A DNA stretch of 62,507 nucleotides from a virus. Positions within the stretch are counted from its first letter, which is position 1. Every line of letters starts with the position of its first letter. The notes beneath the pieces are model-generated. The model was not told where the DNA came from. It saw only the letters and a list, made by a program, of their open reading frames with translations, and ran no database searches. The position numbers and the translations under genes are program-made. Positions 1 to 9,579 of this stretch are shown in pieces. The DNA lies in the IMG/VR virus record IMGVR_UViG_3300028361_000028, positions 1-62,507 of that record; one strand, given 5' to 3'.

Positions 1-610
1 CTACTACTGGAGGCTCTGCTGCCTCAATAGCCGCCCACTCATCGACAACACTTACGTAGTTCCAATAATAATCTATATACCGAGGAATAACCTTATTATT
101 ATCAAAAATAACCCTACCATCTTTGTAATCTATCATATACTCTGTACCAGAAATTACTACAAAATTTTCATCATAAACCTCTACCCTGTTTGATTGTTCA
201 GGAGTACCTACACACTTATTACCACCAAATACCATAATCCCAGAACAATTAGTAATCCCACTTTCAGTAGTATAATAACTACCGTCTGAGTATAAACATC
301 CTGAAACAGAAGTATCAAGATCCCTACCTTGTACTGTAACAAATTCAGGAACACATGTAGAATTCAAATACTGACATTCTCCGTTTTTATCATAAGATGG
401 GCAGTCAAAAAATACCCAACCACGTCCCCTATCATTAGGACTAGGAAGAGTATTAGACATAGCTTGGTACACATAACTTCCAGCACAAGTTAAATGCTCC
501 ATAATCTGTAAAGAAACTTGTTCGTCTTTCTCAATAAAATTCCTGAGAGCGGTGTCTTTTATATACCTATATAAACTTAGATCTTCTTTTCTTAACTGGG
601 TCATCTCCAT
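1..610 (-). CDS. Unidentified virion-region protein, C terminus beyond window
   Basis: The frame is open from an ATG at 610 to the window edge (203 codons visible), so the C-terminal end is missing. AAGGAG lies 6 nt before this ATG, which favours it over the in-frame ATG two codons later. The visible protein has no signal peptide or membrane segment. It has several cysteines in its first half (FFDCPSYDKNGECQ and CVPEF) and a later segment VISGTEYMIDYKDGRVIF typical of beta-rich phage structural proteins. It is upstream-adjacent to the capsid cluster, so a neck, head-completion or tail-base role is inferred from position only. Confidence 0.75.
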   Translation of the reverse strand, partial: MEMTQLRKEDLSLYRYIKDTALRNFIEKDEQVSLQIMEHLTCAGSYVYQAMSNTLPSPNDRGRGWVFFDCPSYDKNGECQYLNSTCVPEFVTVQGRDLDTSVSGCLYSDGSYYTTESGITNCSGIMVFGGNKCVGTPEQSNRVEVYDENFVVISGTEYMIDYKDGRVIFDNNKVIPRYIDYYWNYVSVVDEWAAIEAAEPPVV

Positions 611-620
611 AACAAGCTCC

Positions 621-1253
621 TTAATATTTTGTTTTGATCAGTCTAGTGCTTTTTTCGTTTGCTTCGTCTATCCAAGCGTCTATATTTTCCTCATAATACT
701 CATCTGCGGCGCCAAATACTTCGTCTTCTAGAGGCGGTACATTAGAAAAAGGAAATTTAATCAATTCTCGACTTAAAACAGTTTTCTCTTTATTTTTAAG
801 ACTAGGAGTATACTGTATTATATATACTCGTTTTTTTCTTGGAACAGTAGAGTCGATAGGATCAGCATTAATAGTTGTTTTACCTGTTATTTTTTCCAAA
901 TCATCATGACTAACCTCTACATAAGTACCAGGAGTACCCTCTAAAATACGTTCTATTATTTTCATACCATTAAAGTCAAAATTTAATAGATCAGGTAAAA
1001 TAATACGTACACCAGTAGTAGGATGTTCCCCTATAAACTTAAATGCATCAAGAGACTCTTGAAATATTTTTCTAAATAAAGCAGGATCGGTGTTACTGTT
1101 TGGATCAGTTATCCTATCAGAAAGCCCATCAAAACCTGTCAATATAAGGTCTTTAAAATTAGGTACTTCAGCCACTAAACGCTCTTTTAAATGATAAGTA
1201 AAAGCACGTTCTATATCTTTTACTACCCTAGTTATTCTAGAAGAATCAGCCAT
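621..1253 (-). CDS. Unidentified virion-region protein
   Basis: A 210-residue soluble protein with no family I can name. It has a mixed alpha/beta look, an acidic C-terminal third (EDEVFGAADEYYEENID) and no membrane segment. Its ATG overlaps the stop of the preceding gene in a TAATG arrangement, which implies translational coupling within the late structural operon. A head-tail connector or neck role is an inference from its position between portal/capsid genes and the probable tail genes beyond the window. Confidence 0.8.
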   Translation of the reverse strand: MADSSRITRVVKDIERAFTYHLKERLVAEVPNFKDLILTGFDGLSDRITDPNSNTDPALFRKIFQESLDAFKFIGEHPTTGVRIILPDLLNFDFNGMKIIERILEGTPGTYVEVSHDDLEKITGKTTINADPIDSTVPRKKRVYIIQYTPSLKNKEKTVLSRELIKFPFSNVPPLEDEVFGAADEYYEENIDAWIDEANEKSTRLIKTKY

Positions 1254-1846
1254 TAACTACTATAATCCTTTATTATCTCATCACTATCAATACTAGGCTT
1301 ATCAGTAGTAAACGCAGTTATTACTAACACAGTTTGATTACCTAGACCTCTTAATACTGGGGGCTTAGATAACTTACAATTTACACCGTCGACTACTAAT
1401 TTTTTACAATTTTTAAATGTATCAAAATTTTTAGGATCTGTTTTTAATTGAACTACTGATGACCCCTCAGAACCGGCTGGTGTATAAACCATCTTATTTC
1501 TATCATCAGGATTCCAAGTAATCAAACAATTTGTATAAACTTTACGAGGTGTTTCTAAAAACCCTTTACCTAGACATATAGGGCACCTACCTACTTTAAA
1601 ATATTTAAACTGTAAAGACATATTACCATCAGCTAACCATTCAGACTGTTTAATTTTTGCCTCAAGGGCAGTCCACTTACACTTACCTGTAGAGCTATCT
1701 GTGCCTTTATCATAATAACAATTACTACATTGACTTTTTATAGATTGTTTATAAACAAGCACTTTTCTACTTAAACATTTTATAACGTCCCTCATAGCCG
1801 TACGAAATCTGTTTTTTGTTTTTGGGCTAATACGTCCACGAGCCAT
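1253..1846 (-). CDS. Small zinc-binding virion-region protein
   Basis: 197 residues with two paired-cysteine knuckles, CSNCYYDKG near residue 40 and CPICLGKG near residue 88, that could hold one zinc ion. The N terminus is very basic (MARGRISPKTKNRFRTAMRD). AAGGAG precedes the start. It shares a one-base overlap with the next gene. Zinc-knuckle proteins of this size occur among phage neck proteins, but no specific family is recognised and the function is unknown. Confidence 0.8.
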   Translation of the reverse strand: MARGRISPKTKNRFRTAMRDVIKCLSRKVLVYKQSIKSQCSNCYYDKGTDSSTGKCKWTALEAKIKQSEWLADGNMSLQFKYFKVGRCPICLGKGFLETPRKVYTNCLITWNPDDRNKMVYTPAGSEGSSVVQLKTDPKNFDTFKNCKKLVVDGVNCKLSKPPVLRGLGNQTVLVITAFTTDKPSIDSDEIIKDYSS

Positions 1847-1860
1847 ATTAAGCTCTCCTT

Positions 1861-2709
1861 TTAATATCTATTTTTAATTATTGCTCTATACCAAGCTTTG
1901 TGCCACGTTCTATTTTTATTAGCCATAGAATTGCACGATCTGCAAATTGTTATTAGATTACTTGGTTTGCAATTTTTTTTATTATAATCTATATGATGAA
2001 TAGTTAGATCATTTGGATTTTTAGAATTGCAATACGGATTTAAGCATTTATTATTGTCACGATCTCTTATACTTTGTTTGTATTCTTTGTCTTTCCAAAC
2101 TTCACAATAAGGTTCGAACGAGATACCACCTTTCCAATTATAATGACCAGTGCCTGCATTCTTAATATGTGAACAAGTAGGGCATCTGTATCCTTGCTGC
2201 CAATCAGCCCAAGTAATTAAATGTGTGTGCCCTTCCTTACACGTGTAACCTAACTTATCTTTACTACGTTTATATTTATCAGATATAAGTGTATACCCTT
2301 CTTTTTCAAAAGATTTTTTAACTGTGCTTAGAGTTGGCTTACCTTGTCCTACGCAATAAGGACATCTGTGTCCTTGCTGCCAATCAGTCCAAGTAATAGA
2401 ATGCTTATGCCCCTTAGAACAAATATAATCTAACTTAGTGTAAGCGTTTTTATATACTTTAGAAACAAGTATATAATTAGCATTATTAAAACAAGTTCTT
2501 ACATATTCAATAACAAGAGTAGTATTTCCTACACAAGTAGGGCATCTATGGATTTGTTGCCAATCATTCCAAGCAATGCTGTGCTTATGTCCTTTAGGAC
2601 AACTATAGTCTAACTTATGTTTATTATTGATATACACTTCACTAAGCAAAACATAACCTTCTTTTTCAAAAGAATCTTTTACGTATTCTATTGTTAATTT
2701 TTTACCCAT
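1861..2709 (-). CDS. HNH homing endonuclease with three zinc-ribbon repeats
   Basis: Residues 1-180 hold three copies of a roughly 55-residue repeat of the form YVKxSFEKEGYxLLS, then KLDYxCxxGHxHxIxWxDWQQ, then RCPxC. These are probable zinc-binding DNA-recognition modules. The C terminus has the NWKGGISFEPYCEVWKDKEY linker followed by an HNH nuclease (CLNPYC, LTIHHIDYNKKNCKPSNLI, CRSCN). A close relative with four repeats lies at 22578-23618 and a collapsed remnant at 11575-11760. It is a freestanding selfish gene between structural genes and is probably not needed for virion assembly. Confidence 0.93.
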   Translation of the reverse strand: MGKKLTIEYVKDSFEKEGYVLLSEVYINNKHKLDYSCPKGHKHSIAWNDWQQIHRCPTCVGNTTLVIEYVRTCFNNANYILVSKVYKNAYTKLDYICSKGHKHSITWTDWQQGHRCPYCVGQGKPTLSTVKKSFEKEGYTLISDKYKRSKDKLGYTCKEGHTHLITWADWQQGYRCPTCSHIKNAGTGHYNWKGGISFEPYCEVWKDKEYKQSIRDRDNNKCLNPYCNSKNPNDLTIHHIDYNKKNCKPSNLITICRSCNSMANKNRTWHKAWYRAIIKNRY

Positions 2710-2712
2710 AGT

Positions 2713-3717
2713 CTAATCAACTCTAACCCCCGTAATTCCTTTCAACATTAACGAATTCACTACCTCATCTAAATCTTTCTTCAGGTCATCCAACAACATT
2801 TTTCTAATTTTTAAGCCGGCTTCTGGGTTATAGGAAGATCCTTCATCTTTTATGAAGCTCCCATCTTCAGTAGCGTCCTCCCATAACTCTTTACGCAGTA
2901 AGTCTATAGCAGTCTGTAATATATACGCCTGAGAAGTAGCTGTAACAGTTGTTAGCCCAGTAGGAGGCATTACAGTATCATACGCCTCCATAATCTCTCT
3001 ATCAGAATGCCTAAAAGAGTGGTAAAAAATATCTACCCCGTGTTCGATCTCTTTTATTGTATCTGTACCACAAATATTAGTTATACCTGAACAAGTTATA
3101 CATACCTCATCTATGTACTCTTGAAACTTAAGATACTTATAACCATTTACTGAAGGATTTAAAGTGTCTATAAAAGACTTACCCCCCATAGTTATAAAAA
3201 CCGGCCATCCTTTTTGATCAAGCTGAAAAGTTTTACCATCAGGATGAATAGATGATTGAGCTTCAACTCCGTATTCTCTTATAAGTGATAAAGGGTCACC
3301 TATATACAACCTTATTCTATTTATAATACGTTGATTATCTGTATCATATAAGACTTCTCTGGGGAATTCCGGATTATAATAAAGATCCCCAGTCTCTCCT
3401 AGTATTGGAGATGACCACCCATTAGCAGCACTAATAGTATCAATACCACTTTCAGTAGTAACCATAATATACCTAGAACTATACCAATCACTGAAGTTAC
3501 CGTCAGTATCATAAGTTTGATAGAAAGTCTGACCTGCGTGTAATGCAATAGGTATTGGAAAAGTCTCTGACCCTAATACAGTTACCCAATCAATTAAATC
3601 CTCAGTAGGGTTTGGTGGCTGATCCGGTTCATTGCCTGCGTACTTAGCAATCTGTATATAGTTATACGCTGTAAGTACTGTAGCTATATTATCAACTGTA
3701 AACGATAAACTTATCAT
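2713..3717 (-). CDS. Unidentified structural protein, probable neck/head-tail connector
   Basis: 334 residues without signal peptide or membrane segment. The N-terminal third is beta-rich (SLSFTVDNIATVLTAYNYIQ, then YQTYDTDGNFSDWYSSRYI) and resembles fibronectin-like or tail-associated folds. The C-terminal half is helical with an acidic and basic mix. AAGGAG stands 6 nt before the ATG. Position in the late block supports a virion role; the exact role cannot be assigned. Confidence 0.8.
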   Translation of the reverse strand: MISLSFTVDNIATVLTAYNYIQIAKYAGNEPDQPPNPTEDLIDWVTVLGSETFPIPIALHAGQTFYQTYDTDGNFSDWYSSRYIMVTTESGIDTISAANGWSSPILGETGDLYYNPEFPREVLYDTDNQRIINRIRLYIGDPLSLIREYGVEAQSSIHPDGKTFQLDQKGWPVFITMGGKSFIDTLNPSVNGYKYLKFQEYIDEVCITCSGITNICGTDTIKEIEHGVDIFYHSFRHSDREIMEAYDTVMPPTGLTTVTATSQAYILQTAIDLLRKELWEDATEDGSFIKDEGSSYNPEAGLKIRKMLLDDLKKDLDEVVNSLMLKGITGVRVD

Positions 3718-3894
3718 GTATTCTCCTTAGTATTATGTATTCAGTAGTAAGTCAGTATCAATCACCGTAGTCTGCTCCCAATACCGAAATAATTATCTGC
3801 AAAAACCAACTAGTTATAAGCAGGTTACATAAATAAAAAAAGGACCATACGCTAATAAACGCACAGCCCTTTAATAGGTCATAACTAATTTTAT

Positions 3895-4371
3895 TTATCT
3901 TGAAATCTGTAATTCACGTACTCTCTTATGTAATAATTTACATAGACTATCCTTTCCAGTAAGCTGATTAGCCTCTTTCAAAGCGTATCTTAGTAAATTA
4001 AGATTAGTAATTTTTGGTAAAGCTTCTCTTGCTTTTCTTACAGATAATGACGTTATATCATCTACAGTAGTCTCCTTACTAACCATCGGAGGTACATTAC
4101 TGCCCCCTTGGCTTCTTGTTTGAGGTTCTACCGGAATATCAACTTCTAACTTATCCAAATCTTCATTATAGACAATCTTCCAAGTAGTTTTATCCGGTAG
4201 CTTTACATCTTTAAGCCAACTAATAAATTGTTCATTAGGAGGCATACCGTGCTTTTTACCGTACTGCTCAAAAAGATCTTGAAGTGCAATTTCTCCTCCA
4301 GGGCGTACAGACCTTTTCATAGCGTATGCCCAATTAGGTGTAATGTTCTTAACATATCCTCGCATAATCAT
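3895..4371 (-). CDS. Unidentified head-region protein
   Basis: 158 residues. The N-terminal half (MIMRGYVKNITPNWAYAMKR, then PGGEIALQDLFEQYGKKHGM) looks like a compact conserved phage domain. A Gln/Gly/Pro linker around residues 85-95 leads to a helical C-terminal domain (SVRKAREALPKITNLNLLRY). AAGGAG is 9 nt before the first ATG. It is preceded by about 180 nt without a gene on the downstream side. I infer a capsid or neck-associated role from neighbours only. Confidence 0.75.
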   Translation of the reverse strand: MIMRGYVKNITPNWAYAMKRSVRPGGEIALQDLFEQYGKKHGMPPNEQFISWLKDVKLPDKTTWKIVYNEDLDKLEVDIPVEPQTRSQGGSNVPPMVSKETTVDDITSLSVRKAREALPKITNLNLLRYALKEANQLTGKDSLCKLLHKRVRELQISR

Positions 4372-4412
4372 AATAGTTTTCTCCTTTTCTGTTTGTTAAT
4401 TACCTTGTCCTT

Positions 4413-4727
4413 TTAATTAGTTCTTGTTTTATCTATCAAATTATGTATTAAATTTGATAAACGGTGTATAATAAGTCCTGTAATAAAAAATAAAATCGGT
4501 GTATAATCAGAATTTAATACTAACACCAGTGAAAAAAAACCAGCCCAAACTGAAAAACAATACCCACAATCTATAAGCTCATGGAAAAAGCTAAATACTC
4601 TACTATTTTGTCCACGATCAAATAACCATTTTCTCATTGGCCAAAAAAGCTCAGATTTAACCACTAATTCAGTTAATGCTTCAGTTAGTATCACAGCCAT
4701 TACGATATTATACATAAATATATACAT
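4413..4727 (-). CDS. DUF1360-like small membrane protein
   Basis: About 104 residues with three hydrophobic segments (near the N terminus, around residues 58-70 and at residues 76-92). The motif DCGYCFSVWAGFF matches the CxxC-x-S-x-W signature of the DUF1360 phage membrane family. I prefer the ATG at 4727 over the TTG three bases upstream; the ribosome site is weak. Function is unknown, but members are recurrent in large phages and presumably insert in the inner membrane. Confidence 0.7.
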   Translation of the reverse strand: MYIFMYNIVMAVILTEALTELVVKSELFWPMRKWLFDRGQNSRVFSFFHELIDCGYCFSVWAGFFSLVLVLNSDYTPILFFITGLIIHRLSNLIHNLIDKTRTN

Positions 4728-4748
4728 CAATACCTACTTATTATAAAG

Positions 4749-5615
4749 TCAGTTAATTACAAAATTAGTTATTAAATCAAAGCACTCATCTCTATACCAA
4801 CTTTTATCACTAATACGTAATAAGTTAATATTATTATCCGCACAAAATATATCCTTAATTTTATCTCTAAAAATCATGTCTTTTCTGGAATGCCAATATT
4901 CACCGTCACATTCTATTGCTTTATTAATATCCGGCAAATAAATATCAAGCTCTAAATATTTACCAGTTACTTCGTTAAATACTACCTCTCTATTATTATA
5001 TAAAATATTACCATCATATATATTTTTTATGTACTCTCTAACGGATTGTTCAAACTTAGAAGTATAATTATTTTGTGAGTAACAAATAAAACATCTATTA
5101 TTATTATCTTTAAAATTATGAACGGTCGAATACCATTTATGCCCTTCTGGACATTCTAATAATAATTTACCAACATGCGAATTAATGTAATTTGAACTAT
5201 CAATTATATTATAATTATAATTATTCAAATAAATAGTAAAAATTTTAAGATCATTTATTCGTTTTTTTTCTTGATTTGATTTAGTAATATATTTTTTCTT
5301 AATATTACGCTTTTTTTCTGCTTTTAGATTATTTTTTTTTAATCTGGATTTTTCACATGATAGACTGCCACAAGTAGTCTTATTTTTATAATAAGTAATA
5401 AATTCTACACCGCAAAACTTACAATTGCGCGTAAATTCTACATAATTATTTCTTTTCCTACTTTGGTTTCTCCATTGAATCTTTTCTCTATCTTGTTTAG
5501 CAATATCTTTACAATTATTACAATATTTTTGACTGCCTGAAGTAGGTGTAAAAACCTCATTACAACCCGACATAGTGCATACTTTATCTTTATACATTTT
5601 AGTCCTTTTATCCAA
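4749..5615 (-). CDS. EDxHD (Vsr-like) homing endonuclease with zinc fingers
   Basis: 288 residues. The N terminus carries two zinc-binding modules (CTMSGCNEVF with KYCNNC, and CKFCGVEF with CGSLSCEKS). A third, RCFICY, follows a GHKWYSTVHNF segment. The C-terminal domain LELDIYLPDINKAIECDGEY-W-H, with a later RISDKSWYRD, is the Vsr/PD-(D/E)XK-type core seen in EDxHD homing endonucleases such as I-Bth0305I. The central region is Lys/Asn-rich. It sits beside an HNH gene in a cluster of mobile nucleases upstream of the capsid gene. Confidence 0.82.
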   Translation of the reverse strand: MDKRTKMYKDKVCTMSGCNEVFTPTSGSQKYCNNCKDIAKQDREKIQWRNQSRKRNNYVEFTRNCKFCGVEFITYYKNKTTCGSLSCEKSRLKKNNLKAEKKRNIKKKYITKSNQEKKRINDLKIFTIYLNNYNYNIIDSSNYINSHVGKLLLECPEGHKWYSTVHNFKDNNNRCFICYSQNNYTSKFEQSVREYIKNIYDGNILYNNREVVFNEVTGKYLELDIYLPDINKAIECDGEYWHSRKDMIFRDKIKDIFCADNNINLLRISDKSWYRDECFDLITNFVIN

Positions 5616-6425
5616 TTAACATACAAAATTTGCTATATTAATTGTTGTGCAATTATCCCTATGCCCAAATTTGTAATGACAGATACTGCAACAGGCTATT
5701 CCATTGTCTGGGTCCAAAGCATAAAACGATTCTAGTTTTTTTGGTTGTATATGATGTGCGACTGTTGCTTGCTTACCACAATATTCACATACGTACTTAG
5801 CTCTTTTAAGTACCTCTTTTGACCATATTTGTAATTCATAACTTGTATATTCAATTATATTCCTACTTTTTCTTACATTAAATCCTACTGGATATTTATG
5901 TTTATTAAATATACTACAAGATGATCTACACCCATCAGAACAATAAAGTTTTGATTCTCTATCTATATTACCTTTTATATATTGTGCACGAGCCTCCACA
6001 GAAGTTCTTTTAGCTACAAACCATTCACCACATAATGAGCATTTTACTAAAAGAATACCATTATCATTCTTTACCTCTTCTATAGGAAAAATTTGATGAG
6101 CATAAGTATCAAATAATGGAATGTTTTTTTTAATCACACCGCCTTTTGACATTCTTTTTGAAATAGCCTTACACTCTTGTTTTGACTTCTTTACACCAGA
6201 CATACTTTTTGAAATTTTCTTTTTTATTGTTTCTGATTGATGAGCACAATTAGCACTACATATTTTTGTAGGATAAGTAGCCCTCATAAAAAATGACTCA
6301 CCACACACACTACAGGAATTTATAAATTTATAATACAAACGTTTTCTTCGAAACACATCTCTTTTATATATATAAGAAAAACTATCTAAATTTTCAAGTC
6401 CATCATTACCATACTTAATCTTCAT
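5616..6425 (-). CDS. HNH homing endonuclease
   Basis: 269 residues. N-terminal zinc knuckle CSVCGESFF with CSANC, then a NUMOD3-like basic segment (KKKISKSMSGVKKSKQE), a second zinc module (CSLCGEWF, YCSDGC) and a C-terminal HNH nuclease (CEYCGKQATVAHHIQPKKLE, then DNGIACCSICHYKFG). It abuts the EDxHD gene head to tail with no gap, forming a two-nuclease insertion next to the capsid gene. Confidence 0.9.
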   Translation of the reverse strand: MKIKYGNDGLENLDSFSYIYKRDVFRRKRLYYKFINSCSVCGESFFMRATYPTKICSANCAHQSETIKKKISKSMSGVKKSKQECKAISKRMSKGGVIKKNIPLFDTYAHQIFPIEEVKNDNGILLVKCSLCGEWFVAKRTSVEARAQYIKGNIDRESKLYCSDGCRSSCSIFNKHKYPVGFNVRKSRNIIEYTSYELQIWSKEVLKRAKYVCEYCGKQATVAHHIQPKKLESFYALDPDNGIACCSICHYKFGHRDNCTTINIANFVC

Positions 6426-6508
6426 AACATAATGCCTTTATTTATTTATTAGTATGGGTCCTTAAAAATAATATTCCTAAGGACCCACACCATATTAAAA
6501 TATTTACA

Positions 6509-7582
6509 TTATAAACTTCTATCTATAATACCCATGCCCAGCATTCTCGAATCTAGGCAAGCGAATCCGAGCTCTGCCCAACCAAAGAAACCTTGTTTCT
6601 GAACACGAAGAAGAGTGGGATCATCATGAGCCTCATATTCTTTACGAATAGGCATAACAAGAGAATCATTAACACTAAGGTCAAACCCCATAATCTGTGT
6701 CTCGCCGAGATCACTAATAGTACCATCAGCAGCAGTCACATTAGGATTATCAAGTGTATACCCATTATACTGCTCAGTACCAGCAGTGGCCACAAACTTA
6801 CCATAAGCAGAGGCACTACCATTAATGTTATAAAGTCCTGTTGCTCCTAGATGTTGAATCTCATGAAGAGTTACATTCCAAATACTACCCATACCTGACG
6901 CCTGAAAAATCTCACGCCTAGTAACAGGGTCAATATCAGTGTCAGTCCACTCTCTGATGTCAGCAGCATCCTCTGGGGATACATAAAGATCAGTAAGTGT
7001 CCTGCCTGTCCTCTTAAATCCTACAATCATCTTATTAATTAATTCCTTAGAAAGATATCCAGCTCCAGCAGCAGAAGGTGCGATCTCATAAAGAGGTGCA
7101 GGGCGTGAACCAAGTAGCCCTTTTCCTGAGAAAGCAGAAGTAGCAGCAGGCATAATAACACGCCAACCACACTCCTCCTCATAATTTGCTAGATCTTTTG
7201 CGGCACGCGTTGCTGCTCTTGAGGCAATATCAATCCTGGAATCCCTTGCGTATGTAATTTTCCAGTCAGCTGCCGCATCAATAGTAAACGTAGGAACGTA
7301 TACCTCTTCACCAATACCTTCGATGAAGTTCTGTGCAACATAACCAAGTCCTGGAAGTACCCATACTGGAATCTCAAAATCTTCTGCGACGGGATAAACC
7401 GCCTGAGCGCCCGGGCCTAATCTTTCCACTGTAAAGAGCTGACGCATAATAGAGTCGAGCTCGATCTTTTGTAGTATTGGAGTTGTTAAAGCAGCTGCAA
7501 ATGCTCGATAAGCAGCCAAACCTTCAGGGGTATTAACCTCTGCGGTTGCTCTAAAAAGCTCCATCATTTCCTTTCTTTCCAT
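6509..7582 (-). CDS. Major capsid protein
   Basis: 357 residues. The size, the N-terminal helical arm rich in Ala/Glu and the long beta-rich core (FTVERLGPGAQAVYPVAEDF, then VPTFTIDAAADWKITYARDS) fit an HK97-fold capsid protein. It follows the scaffold and protease genes in transcription order, as expected for a head module. AGGAGG stands 6 nt before the ATG, one of the best ribosome sites in the window, in keeping with high expression. The base composition is less AT-rich than the flanking nuclease genes. Confidence 0.88.
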   Translation of the reverse strand: MERKEMMELFRATAEVNTPEGLAAYRAFAAALTTPILQKIELDSIMRQLFTVERLGPGAQAVYPVAEDFEIPVWVLPGLGYVAQNFIEGIGEEVYVPTFTIDAAADWKITYARDSRIDIASRAATRAAKDLANYEEECGWRVIMPAATSAFSGKGLLGSRPAPLYEIAPSAAGAGYLSKELINKMIVGFKRTGRTLTDLYVSPEDAADIREWTDTDIDPVTRREIFQASGMGSIWNVTLHEIQHLGATGLYNINGSASAYGKFVATAGTEQYNGYTLDNPNVTAADGTISDLGETQIMGFDLSVNDSLVMPIRKEYEAHDDPTLLRVQKQGFFGWAELGFACLDSRMLGMGIIDRSL

Positions 7583-7651
7583 AATTTCCTCCTAAATGTA
7601 TTATAATAATTTTGGATGTGTATATCACATTAATCCAAAGTTTTTTAAAAT

Positions 7652-8275
7652 CTAAACTAAAAGTTTAATTCTAATTGGGTATAGCGTGGTGTTAGCAATA
7701 TTAGCAGTAGCTTTAGCAGCACTAGCTCCCTTAACTACTCTAGCAACAACAGTACCAGACGCGCCACTAATAGCTGCGCCAGTTGCTTTGTCAGTAGAAC
7801 CATCAGATGAACCAACACTCGTTGTTACTCTTGCTTCATCAGCAGCAGCCCTCAAGGACTCACCTGGCGCTATTGCAGCAACACCATTAAGTGATGTGTA
7901 ATGCACGGTGTCAAAAATACCGAGGTGCGCTACACCTACTGGTACCGATTTAGTACCCACAATCGCACCAGTGTTATCATAAACTGGTTGAGATATAGCA
8001 TCACTGGAACCTAAATCACCTGGCATAACAAACCCAGTTGGATGTACACTGTGGTATCCAGCTTTAACTTTTTGCATAAGAAATCCAAACGGTGTTTCTG
8101 AAACACTGTGAGCCATTTTTTTTACCATTGCTTCTTGGTTAGTTGCGTCAGGATCAAGATACACTACAGAACCGGCATAAGCAATAACACCCCCAACCCC
8201 GGCAGCCCCAAAAGAAGCATTCTCCGCGTAGCTACAAAATTGATTCTCTACAACTGAATGTCTAGGAATAAACAT
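7652..8275 (-). CDS. Probable head decoration/stabilising protein
   Basis: 207 residues, Ala/Gly/Val/Ser-rich and likely all-beta, with no membrane segment. The pattern GAIVGTKSVPVGVAHLGIFD followed by a low-complexity A/T/S-rich C-terminal region fits capsid-surface proteins. It is directly upstream of the major capsid gene in transcription order and has an equally strong AAGGAGG site. The role is inferred from composition and position. Confidence 0.65.
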   Translation of the reverse strand: MFIPRHSVVENQFCSYAENASFGAAGVGGVIAYAGSVVYLDPDATNQEAMVKKMAHSVSETPFGFLMQKVKAGYHSVHPTGFVMPGDLGSSDAISQPVYDNTGAIVGTKSVPVGVAHLGIFDTVHYTSLNGVAAIAPGESLRAAADEARVTTSVGSSDGSTDKATGAAISGASGTVVARVVKGASAAKATANIANTTLYPIRIKLLV

Positions 8276-8313
8276 ACTTTATTTCCTCCTTATTAATTTC
8301 AATATTTATTTAT

Positions 8314-9021
8314 TTATTTATCAGTCTTAGTCATACTAGCAGCCATGGCTTTACCCATATTAGCGTACTTAGTCAACATATCATCTGATGGTTTACTTTC
8401 AAAATTCATTGCAGCAGCCATACTCTGTCCAGGAGTAATTTTAGCTGGAGGAGTCTTTACGTCTTTATTAGACGCAGTTTCTTTCCCAGAAGTACCCTCT
8501 TCTTTGTCAGAAGCAGGCTCTTGTTTAGAAGCAGCCTCTAGCTCTGCAGATACAGCATTACGAAGTTCTACACGGTCAGCCTTATAAGATGCAAACTCTT
8601 CATCAGTAAGTTCCTTAACTTTGGCGGTCTGTGTTTTAAGATCAGACAAAATAGCTACCTTCTCTTCTTTGAGTTCAGTCATTCTAGACTCAGCTACCCT
8701 ATCTTTTTCTATACTCTCCAGTGCTTCTTTGGTTTCTACAAGAGAAGCCTCTAATTCCGTTACTTTTAACTGTGCCGCCTCAAGCTCAGTAGTAAGTTCG
8801 GAAATTTTAGTATCTTTCTCAGCAGTAAGTGTCTTAGAAGATACATTAGCTTCTTCTAGCTCAATCACTTTTGCTTCCAGTGACTGAGTAAGTGTTTCGA
8901 TTGTTTCAGCAGACTCATTGAGTGCATCCTGTGTTTTTTGTACTTGTCCAGCCCTTTCTTTATCAGAAAAGATTTCTGTTACAATAGCTTCAATGTCTTG
9001 CTTTAATGTGTCTTTATCCAT
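8314..9021 (-). CDS. Probable capsid scaffolding protein
   Basis: 235 residues, almost entirely helical. Heptad-rich coiled coil covers about residues 15-150 (AETIETLTQSLEAKVIELEE and onward), followed by a flexible Glu/Ser/Lys/Pro linker and a short C-terminal basic/Met-rich helix (MLTKYANMGKAMAASM), which in scaffolds binds the capsid protein. It lies between the protease and the capsid gene, the canonical scaffold position. No tryptophan and no cysteine are present. No recognisable sequence family. Confidence 0.72.
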   Translation of the reverse strand: MDKDTLKQDIEAIVTEIFSDKERAGQVQKTQDALNESAETIETLTQSLEAKVIELEEANVSSKTLTAEKDTKISELTTELEAAQLKVTELEASLVETKEALESIEKDRVAESRMTELKEEKVAILSDLKTQTAKVKELTDEEFASYKADRVELRNAVSAELEAASKQEPASDKEEGTSGKETASNKDVKTPPAKITPGQSMAAAMNFESKPSDDMLTKYANMGKAMAASMTKTDK

Positions 9022-9150
9022 TAAGGTATTTCCTCCTTATAAATTGTTTTTTTTGTTATTAACTTTTGTTTACTCATTTTGGCTACCAACCTATTTTAGT
9101 AAAAATTTTAATACCCTTTTCCGCAATAGTTAATAAGCTATTTTAATTAA

Positions 9151-9579
9151 TTATGGGTAACTCTGTGATGGTGCTCCAGTACCTCTAGTACTAAGTGTGC
9201 TTACATCAATTTTTGGTCCTAACATAAACTGTAAATTAAAATCTACATCTGCATCGGCTTTTACACTGGCCATTTTAATTTCGATTGTGTTAGCTTCAGT
9301 ATCAAAAGCCACCCAATGATCTGAGCCTGCATTAGTTGTAGGTGTAGCTGTTACACTAGCGTAAGCAGCCAAGTCCATATCATAGAACTTAACCCCACTA
9401 GCAACAGTAACAGAGGTAGTACCACTTGCAACAGTAGCAGTAGCAGACCACATAAACGGTACATTATGGTTATTACCCATATTCTTGAATACAGTAGCAG
9501 AATTTGCTGAGCTTGTAATCTTTACCTGTCTAGGTGTGCTGTTTAAAGAACCTGTTTGTGCTTGTCCTAAATCTGGCAT
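9151..9579 (-). CDS. Probable capsid decoration protein
   Basis: 142 residues rich in Thr, Ala, Ser and Val and probably an immunoglobulin-like or jelly-roll beta fold (ATVASGTTSVTVASGVKFYD). It has no membrane segment. The gene overlaps the protease by one base and its AAGGAGG site lies inside the protease 3' end. Decoration is an inference from beta-rich composition and head-module context. Confidence 0.6.
   Translation of the reverse strand: MPDLGQAQTGSLNSTPRQVKITSSANSATVFKNMGNNHNVPFMWSATATVASGTTSVTVASGVKFYDMDLAAYASVTATPTTNAGSDHWVAFDTEANTIEIKMASVKADADVDFNLQFMLGPKIDVSTLSTRGTGAPSQSYP

Noticed and set aside
7686-7901. Plus-strand ORF opposite the decoration gene
   Set aside because: It is a shadow of the minus-strand gene with Ala/Thr composition and no ribosome site.
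8345-8887. Two plus-strand ORFs opposite the scaffold gene
   Set aside because: They mirror the Glu/Ala-rich coiled coil on the other strand (Ser/Ala-rich result) and lack start signals.
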